From the NCBI GenBank assembly GCA_004154925.1, contig QJNS01000167.1, positions 62,001 to 126,000 of the forward strand: a stretch of 64,000 nucleotides of DNA. Direction: 5' to 3'. Position numbers and translations under genes: made by a program. A model generated the notes under the pieces. That model had not been told where the DNA came from. It searched no databases and saw only the letters and a program-made list of their open reading frames with translations. This document shows positions 56,885-64,000 of the stretch, piece by piece. This stretch comes from Monosporascus cannonballus. Taxonomy: Eukaryota > Ascomycota > Sordariomycetes > Xylariales. Position 1 is the first letter of the stretch. Each line of letters begins with the position of its first letter.

Positions 56885-59800
56885 ACTTGCACGACTCCGT
56901 CGGTCGGGTCTGGTATGATTGGGCGATAATATGGGATATAAGGAAGAGGCGGCAAGTCTCGTGGTTCATGAGATATGTCGGTGGCTTGCGATGTTGTCGA
57001 ATAGACCCAGTCTAGCGATATATTCGGTAGTGCTATGAATGTAGGTGACCTGATGGCATTCAGACTCCGCAGCGGAGACAATAGACTTGAATAGCGCCCG
57101 ATTCGATCTCTACTTCGGGCTGAGAGCGCAAGGGGCCAATTTTCGCCACCGGGTGTCGTCGGGAACTCGATGGGGTATATGGGTGAGATTGGCCTCGTAT
57201 ATGTATTAACGAAGAGCCGTTGCGAATCCGCAGGGGGAAGAGCGAAAGTTCCTTGGCTAAGGAAAAATATGGAAGTGGAAAGCCGGTCAATATATGACAA
57301 TAGGCGTAAGTGAATGGTCGATCAGTGGATGTAACACATGTTGTAGGTATTGTCGATAGTACTGGGAGTCGGACAGGCCCGCCACCTGAAGGGTTCTGGG
57401 TTGCTTGACACCTGGGTTTCCTGTGATGATAAGCCGGAGGCGACGATAACAACCAAGTATGTGTATATGTGGTGTGGTAACAGGACAGTTCGACGATTGA
57501 TGTTGGATGTGGGGAATTGACCCAGGATCGACGGACAAGTACGAAGGGGAAGCAAGATGCCCTTCCGTCCTTCCTGAGCGCCGATAGTGGCAGACGATCT
57601 AGTACTGGACAGAGCCCGGACTACCGTGATTGCCGTATTGCAGATACCTAATTCTGTGAGGTAAACCCTGGGGAGCTTGCCGAAGCTTGTGTAGTTCCAG
57701 TCGGTGGGTAGCTTTCTTTGCCCCTTCAATGTTCCCTTTAGCTTCGGCCCCCTCTTATTCCCGGAATCGGGGTTGAGCTGGCGACTACAACTCGAAAAAC
57801 GACGGAAAAGAATATCCTGGGTAGTGCACCAAAGTGGTGAGGTGGTCCTACAAGAACGCAGACATTATCGCAGATAGCTGCGAATACAATTGCGAGCAAT
57901 GCGATGCCCGAACGAGGACATCCAAGTCGCGGACGTCGATGAAGTAATGTAAGCCAAGGGATACAGAAGGTGGGGGGAGAAATGCAGGACATCAGGATAT
58001 GGGACATAAGCGATCAATATTTGTTGTTATGGCCAGAGGTGGAACGAGCTTTTGCTTTAAGCTTTGACCCTAAGCTAATAGAGTAAGCAGCTTGATAGGT
58101 AGAATTTAGCGTCGATAGCCCGCCAGGACTGATAGGATAGCTCTTCATAGGCCGCTTTTCTACGCAGGTGAGTAATTTGGTGGGCCCGTTACGTGGTCGA
58201 ACTCCTTAAGCCCTGCAAGTTACTTAACTTGATTATGTACATATGAGGTGTCGTGGCAACACAAGATGTCGCCCATACTTGGCACAATGGCTTCGGTTTT
58301 CAAGTATCAACGAGGATAATAAGACTAGAACTCATGATTATGGGTGTGTGGTTCCCTTTACCACCTGAGCATCCCACTTCCTATGGGGGCTCCGATAATA
58401 ATGTTCGATGGGAGTCATGAGGTACCATGCCCAGAAACCGTTCCCGTTTTATGATTCGCCCACCTTAGCTTCTTATGAAGTCCCTGTCTATCGAGACTAA
58501 TCAATGGCTCGAGACATAATAAATTTTAACATCCAGAGTCGCTTCTCTCCCGGGTGATAACAATGACTTGATCACATTCGTATATTCACTGACTGCGGCA
58601 AATGCGGCAGCCGTAGGCGAGAATCCTGACTGACCCTCCTTTAGAAAGGGTACATCTGTCAGGTTGCTGGCCGTGGCAGGTGTTAAAGACCTGACTAGGA
58701 CAGACTACGATTCTCAAGCCGTCTCCAATCCAAGTGAGGATATAGCAGATAAGCACCTGCAGTCTGTCAGATCCTCAGAAGGGTCTGTGTAATCCTAACG
58801 AGTGGGGAACAGGGTACTTGCCCAAGTAAGGCATAAGCATGTAATGCCGTGGATTAGTTCTACTTCTCCTTTTCCTCATCACGGCATCAGGTGGTACAAC
58901 ACGGGTTTTCTATCGATATAGACGAGGTTACCTATATCTACTAATGCCAGCTCTCAACGCAGAGAACACAATTTGTAAGGTGGAAAGAGGCCCGTGCAAG
59001 GCCACTTCAACTACTTACCCCTCCCTCAATTACCCATGAGACTTGACCCTGGTAGGGATAATGATTGTTGACAGGCCTCCCTACATGTTGCAATTAGGCA
59101 GTCCGAACTACAAGGGAAATAGTTACTATATTAGTAGGGTTCAGTCATATGTCCAAATACTATGTATCACAGAGTTGCGTAGAAACCTTCTACCCTAGCA
59201 TCAACACAGTCCTCCCCAGCTTTCACAGGTATTCTCTTGAAGCATACATCGACAGCACCCATACTCACCGGAAGCATGAGTACGTATAGACATGGGCACA
59301 CCTCTCAGTCTTTGGAGGGTTCAACTACCTGAGTATTAATCTACTTGCCCAGTTTTACATTGACGAAACGCTGTTATTTAACTGTCAAGTCAGCGAAATG
59401 TCTAACAGTCTCCGTTCGCTTGCAAAGGCTGGTTACTGTGTAACTTGGAAGTTAAAGAATATACAGATTCAAAAGCCATATGTACCGCCACCTGCTTGAA
59501 TTCTGATGCAAGACTTATGTGTTAGCGGGCAACTTCACGAGCAGGCAAATGCCGCAAACTACCTTGCCAGTCTCAACCACGCCGCTCTGCGGGTTCACAA
59601 GTCCATGTACAGTACCAAATAGAAACTACCTTAAGCTACTGATTTCATCCAGCTGCTGAAGGCAAGCCAGCGAGGCCTCTATGATGAGCCACCACGAAGA
59701 ATTCAAGTGGTTTATTGCGTAATGGCCTGCACATGCGTCGCAGACGGGTTCTCTTTCCGCGTTCCTTGTCACCCTTCTTCACAAGTAGGAAAAAGTCAAG

Positions 59801-60433
59801 AACTCCAATCTGGAAGGCAGACTTTGCATACGGTGAGTTATCACGAGCACCTCTAGTCGTATAACGTAGAAATAACTGATATCCTCACTTAGTTTGGCAA
59901 ATGTGGGCAAGGGGTGACACTTCAAAGCTGCCATTTCTTTCTACTGGATTTAATCACCACCCGCAAAAGTATGTGCCTGCACTTTCGAATTGTTCGACGG
60001 ATACTTTCCTAGGGCTTCTATAAGAAACAAGGCAGTAATGAGCTGTAATTACATATAGTCGTCATACCTCAAGTTGGAGACATCTACGGTTGCCTGACGC
60101 AAATCCGACACGGATGAGGTCAGAACAAAATAACTCTCCCTTCAATCTATAACGCACCTGCCTTCAAACAACCAAATAAGCAAGCAAACATCAATCAGCA
60201 ACTGCCTATGTGAATTTTGTGGATTCCCATCTTTTTAAAGGCTGAACTCGCCAACTTTTCTTCTTCAACCAGAACCCCTCAACTGCAATCAAGCCAGACA
60301 CTCTCCACACCCCAGGGTCCTTCACGCTTCACTTTACAGAACATATCTCTCGCTCCTCGTCAGAATCCGCATTCTCTTCGGTCAAGCATATCACATCAGA
60401 AGCTACCTTTTCTTCCGTTCATCAGACGCAAAG
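56885..60433. other. Gene-free 3.5-kb region
   Basis: The part next to SIP5 (to about 58000) has overlapping minus-strand frames without recognisable content, probably promoter and leader. From about 58010 to 60210 no notable open frame exists on either strand, and I recognise no RNA gene or repeat. The last 200 nt, rich in C/T and CAA, should be the leader of the SMP-domain gene. Confidence 0.55.
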
Positions 60434-61017
60434 ATGGTTTCCCACGCTCTCGACGGCCCCACCATCTCCAACATCACCAGCAAGGAGAAGGAGATCACCG
60501 GCGAGGCAAGACCTGTCAAAGGCGGCCCTACAGCTCAGGCCCAGAAGCACACTGGCGAGGCAATCACCGACGCCACCGTCTCGGCTATTGCTGGCGGTGA
60601 GCGTGCCATCACCCACGAGGACGCCCGGCGCGCGGATGGACCTACCGCATTTGTCGAGAGCCTAGCCTCCGGCCAAGAAGCACCTGCTACTACCGTGAGT
60701 TATTTCTGCAATCTGAGCTGTCCCACCCTCACCGGAAACCTAGGTCTAACGTCTCATCACAGACCCAACACACTGGAAAGCTTGATGATAGCACCATCTC
60801 GGCAATTGCAGAGGCTGAGAAGCGTATCACTGGCCAGGATGATCTTGTCGAGGGTGGCCCCACTGCCCAAGCCCAGGAGCACGCTGGAGAGCCGATCAAC
60901 AGAGCCAGCCTCCACGACATCACCGAGGGTGAGAAGACTATCACCCACGAGGTCAGTGCTGTCAAGGGTGGCCCTACTGCGATAACCCAGGGCGAGCTCA
61001 GTAAGAGCCGCAACTGA
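60434..61017 (+). CDS. SMP-domain (seed maturation protein / LEA-like) protein
   Basis: Two exons, 60434-60694 and 60763-61017, encode about 171 residues; the 68-nt intron has a GTGAGT donor, a TCTAACG branch and a CAG acceptor. The protein is hydrophilic, with no signal peptide, and is made of repeats of the SMP type: 'ISNITSKEKEITGEARPVKG' then GPTAQAQKHTGEAI; 'VSAIAGGERAITHEDARRAD'; 'ISAIAEAEKRITGQDDLVEG' then GPTAQAQEHAGEPI; 'LHDITEGEKTITHEVSAVKG' then GPTA. Each unit pairs an 'I..IxxxEKxIT' helix with a '(K/E)GGPTA' turn. In fungi such proteins are usually stress- or conidiation-linked, probably protecting during desiccation; that role is inferred. Confidence 0.88.
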
Positions 61018-61656
61018 GCTGCGCAAGCTTAGGGGGTACCCTAGACTGCGGATCGCAGGCAAGCATCACGATTCTATGGACTGTGATGGAGGATTGATTG
61101 AGGTTATTCGAGTATATCATACCTCTCCAGCCGGTCAGCTTTTGATTCGAGAGTCGATGGCATCTCCCCTTGAGACCATGGCGATGAGATGACAAAGGGT
61201 TTTGGTACCTGTATGGTTAGATCTGAACACAATTGAGTGATTTCCACAGACCATCCTTTACCGGTAACCGGATATCTGTTCACGCGTATGCGCCCTACCG
61301 ACTGATTGGCTTTGTTACTACGAAGTGACCATGTTTCGCCCTAACCGAAGCCGGCTTATGCACGTAACATCATATTGATAGTGTTGGAACCCATCTCCGC
61401 AAGCACGATTAGGCTAACTAGGGACAGGGACACTGTCTAACTAACATCAAAGCTCTCCCGAAACGTCCACCATAAGGGGTTCGTGCTACCTATGTTACAC
61501 TTGCCCACAAAATGTCGGCTCCCTTTTGACTATCCCTTCACCACCGTCACTACTGAACTCCTCGGCCTCCCCATCCCGGCAACTCAGCTATCACACCATC
61601 ACAGGCAACGTCTGAGCAGAATAGTCGCACCCGTTGACCGACCCGATCAGATCTGG
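61018..61656. other. Intergenic region
   Basis: About 640 nt, 3' region of two convergent transcription units; no gene seen. Confidence 0.6.
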
Positions 61657-62222
61657 GCCGATCAATGCAAGCACTCTATCTTGGCGAGGATGACCTGAAG
61701 GCTGCCACCATCGGTCCGCTTGCTCTGCACCCCGCTATGGGTGTCGCCTGTATGGCAACTTCCCGAGTACGTGCACGGCGATGTTGGCGACCTCATCGCA
61801 GGAGAGCTCACCGAACACCGGGCCCCGCCTTGACGAACCAGATGCTCGCGTCCTCCGAGCAGCTGACTCGGTGGCAGTAGTTCGGCGCGCTGGTGCGAGT
61901 GCCCCCTTCTCCCGCAGCTGCGAGATCGCCGTCTCCGCGTAATCGTACCCGTCATTCAGGACCCGCCTAGGAAGCGTTCGGTCGACTGTACCGTTTACAG
62001 GAGGGCGACTTTGTTAGACTGCCTGATTTGGTGCTGTTGCTGCTGCTGTGCTTTCCTGTGGGCGGACTTTTGGTGGATGCAATAGTGGCTAGGGGCACAA
62101 ATGCGATGTGATATAGAGGAGGGGGGGGGGGGGGGGGGGCAACCCCCCNNNNNNNNNNNNNNNNNNNNNNNNNNNNNNNNNNNNNNNNNNNNNNNNNNNN
62201 NNNNNNNNNNNNNNNNNNNNNN

Positions 62223-62260
<38 letters not shown>

Positions 62261-62615
62261 GACGCACGATGCATGGTTACTTATCGGAAAGCCTGTACGT
62301 TAAGTTCTGATCGCTCGCCCATCACGGATAAGCTGTTCTCGAGCAGCACGTTGTCTATGACTCCTAGTGGCTAGGAGACGTCCTGCTCAATGGCTAGCGC
62401 TTTCGGGCAAGTCACGAGGGAGATTCCCTCGCACATCTCGGAAGTGCCTGTGAGGATCATGTCGGTACCGTCAATGACCTTTAGCCTCGGCAGGTCACAG
62501 GGGGGATGGCGCAACTTTCGAGGGCGAGACCAGAGGGGTGGCGGCCGCCATGGCTGCGAGCGTCGAGACGATGAGTGGAGTGAAACGCATGGTGTCCGGT
62601 GGGCATAGGGGATTC
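61657..62615 (-). pseudogene. Broken small secreted cysteine-rich protein gene spanning an assembly gap
   Basis: On the minus strand a signal peptide is clear: MRFTPLIVSTLAAMAAATP (start near 62591). After a run of six C (about 62501-62506 on +, read as G on the other strand's complement) the frame must change by one to reach 'LKVIDGTDMILTGTSEMCEG' and 'CPKALAIEQDV', then a TAG. Beyond the homopolymer tracts and the N gap, another frame gives 'VLNDGYDYAETAISQLREKG' and, one frame over, 'NYCHRVSCSEDASIWF'. These fit my memory of a family of small secreted fungal proteins with 'NYCxRVSCSxxxxI'. Several frame changes, an in-frame stop and the poly-G/C insertion mean the gene is dead or badly sequenced. 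Confidence 0.55.
62121..62258. repeat. Assembly gap flanked by poly-G and poly-C tracts
   Basis: 19 G (62121-62139), CAA, 6 C, then 74 N (62149-62222), then 36 C (62223-62258). The gap is in or beside a G/C homopolymer that could not be assembled; the true length is unknown. Confidence 0.95.
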
Positions 62616-64000
62616 CGTGAGTGAGTATTCCATTCTGATTGCTGTTGAATTATTCTGTTCACCCACATGCGTTTAGGAGTGCTAGCTACGAAGATGCTGA
62701 GTGTAAGTGGTAGGAGAGAGTCGGTCAATCCGGATATAGAGATGAGAGGTACGTTTAAAGGGAAACATATAAGGTTCTGTTATCTCACTGGCCTCCTATT
62801 AAGACTGACGGCTATTTCTGTAACGTCATAGTAAAAGCTTGCGTTATCTCCTTAATTTGATTCGAAGGCTTGTGGATATTCGATAGTCTATTATCCCTAG
62901 GCTATCCTCGACCCACCTGAGCATATCTATCTCCTACCTAGCTGACAAACCCCCCCTACCAAGATACCAAAGCCCTTGCTCAGGGCGAGGCTGAAAGGGA
63001 GAGAGGGAACAAGCAGATGAAACTGTAATCCAGCAGGACAGCCAGACTTGCCCCAAGCTCTCCCAATTCGCCTCCCGATTCTAACATAACTGAGACTAGA
63101 ATGCTGGGTTCTGTCTTACAAGGAGGATGAGTGACTCTCTGCCATGTTCGGCGCTCATGATAGGCAGCACTGTCGGTAAGCCGGGAGACTCGATGGATAT
63201 CGCGGAGGGAATGGTGGTAGGGGTTGCAATGGGTAGCCTGGGTGACGTCTTTATTTTTAAGTACCTACCTACCGATAGGTGGTTGATACTATTATTAACC
63301 AGTTATTTTATAATAAAATGTTCGAATTCTTATACGGTCGTAAAATATTTTAATTATATACAGCATTATATAAAACTATATATTTACTGCATGATCTTTA
63401 CGACCAAATTATACGTTAAATAGTACGCGGATTAGTACGTTGCTGAAAAATACCTTCGATGCCGGTAGTTAACCATCGGTGGGTTAAGTACCGAAACAAA
63501 ATTACGGGGAAAATGTTTCGGGGTGGGTAGCAGTGGGTAAAAAGTTTAGCGTGGGTTCATGGTTAGCGCAAACCCTAGCCCTGCTACGTACCACGAATTC
63601 AACCCGTCATCACTGAGCATTCAGACCTGGGAGTCCCGCCTGGGCCATACTACACGAGAATAGTTAAGCCGGGCCTGTTGGAACTTGATGGTTAGTTACG
63701 AGAGAGAATAGCCTCACACACAGAGAAGCATAGTGCGCCTTGGCCCCACGGCCCTTTTCTAACAAGGTTACGCCGTAAAGAACGAATGGTTCGGTAGATG
63801 AAAGGGGGAACGTGAAAAAGAAATAAAATGAAAATATAAAAACCCTTCACAAAATATGCTCGTGCGCGGGAACGCAGGGCTCCGTGTGCTCAAAATGAGG
63901 ACGAGACAAGACGGGAAGTCTTCCTATTTGTGCAGTATCTAGCTAACTACCTTCAGTGTGTGTGGGTTTCTAGCCCAATATCTCATCCTGGGTTGAAATC
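62616..64000. other. Right-edge region with AT-rich relic
   Basis: No supported gene. An AT-rich block (about 63250-63430) followed by GATTAGTACG, AAAAATACC, repeated GTGGGTA strings, GCAAACCCTAG and CACTGAGCA shares strings with 50.12-50.59 kb and is probably an old transposable-element remnant. Confidence 0.5.

Noticed and set aside
1..64000. CRISPR arrays, bacterial operons, plasmid or phage features
   Set aside because: No regularly spaced repeats of that type; genes have spliceosomal introns and eukaryotic families throughout.

Overview
The window reads as nuclear DNA of a filamentous ascomycete (Pezizomycotina, probably a Sordariomycete). Protein-coding genes carry short introns of about 45-220 nt with GT..AG ends and CTAAC/CTGAC branch sites. 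Core genes (Byr4/Bfa1, NOP2, Get5, cofilin, Hsp60, Met22/Hal2, SIP5) have fungal sequence signatures. The one tRNA seen, tRNA-Tyr, has a 15-nt intron after the anticodon. I recognise no bacterial, plasmid, organellar or CRISPR features.

Layout. 0-25.8 kb is mostly housekeeping: a partial gene at the left edge (possibly XRCC4-like), a Byr4/Bfa1 spindle-checkpoint GAP subunit, a GT31-type glycosyltransferase, tRNA-Tyr, a PAP2 lipid phosphatase with two lesions, NOP2 and GET5 head to head, cofilin, mitochondrial HSP60, a short-chain dehydrogenase, and a 3'(2'),5'-bisphosphate nucleotidase. 25.8-34.2 kb is gene-poor, with the remains of an FAD-dependent monooxygenase, diverged repeats and one small conserved-looking ORF. 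34.2-40.1 kb holds two secreted enzymes in tandem: an 11-exon six-hairpin glycosidase-like gene and an S41-family peptidase with a GPI-like tail. 41.5-49.3 kb looks accessory: an RBR-type E3 ubiquitin ligase, an unrecognised 541-residue coiled-coil protein, and, divergently transcribed from it, an Hsp70-like ATPase of the fungal substrate-unknown type. 49.3-52.1 kb has direct repeats, an AT-rich block and a doubtful gene relic. 52.3-56.9 kb holds a fatty-acyl-CoA/thioester reductase-like gene and SIP5. 56.9-60.4 kb is empty of recognisable genes. 60.4-61.0 kb is an SMP-domain (seed-maturation/LEA-like) protein. 61.6-62.6 kb is a broken small secreted cysteine-rich protein gene spanning an assembly gap, followed by repeat relics.

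No operon or biosynthetic cluster ties the genes together. The best candidate for an undescribed functional unit is the 41.5-49.3 kb block (E3 ligase, coiled-coil protein, Hsp70-like ATPase), whose components would fit a protein-quality-control or recognition module; that link is inference from proximity only. All exon boundaries were worked out by hand from splice signals and reading frame; no database search was run.
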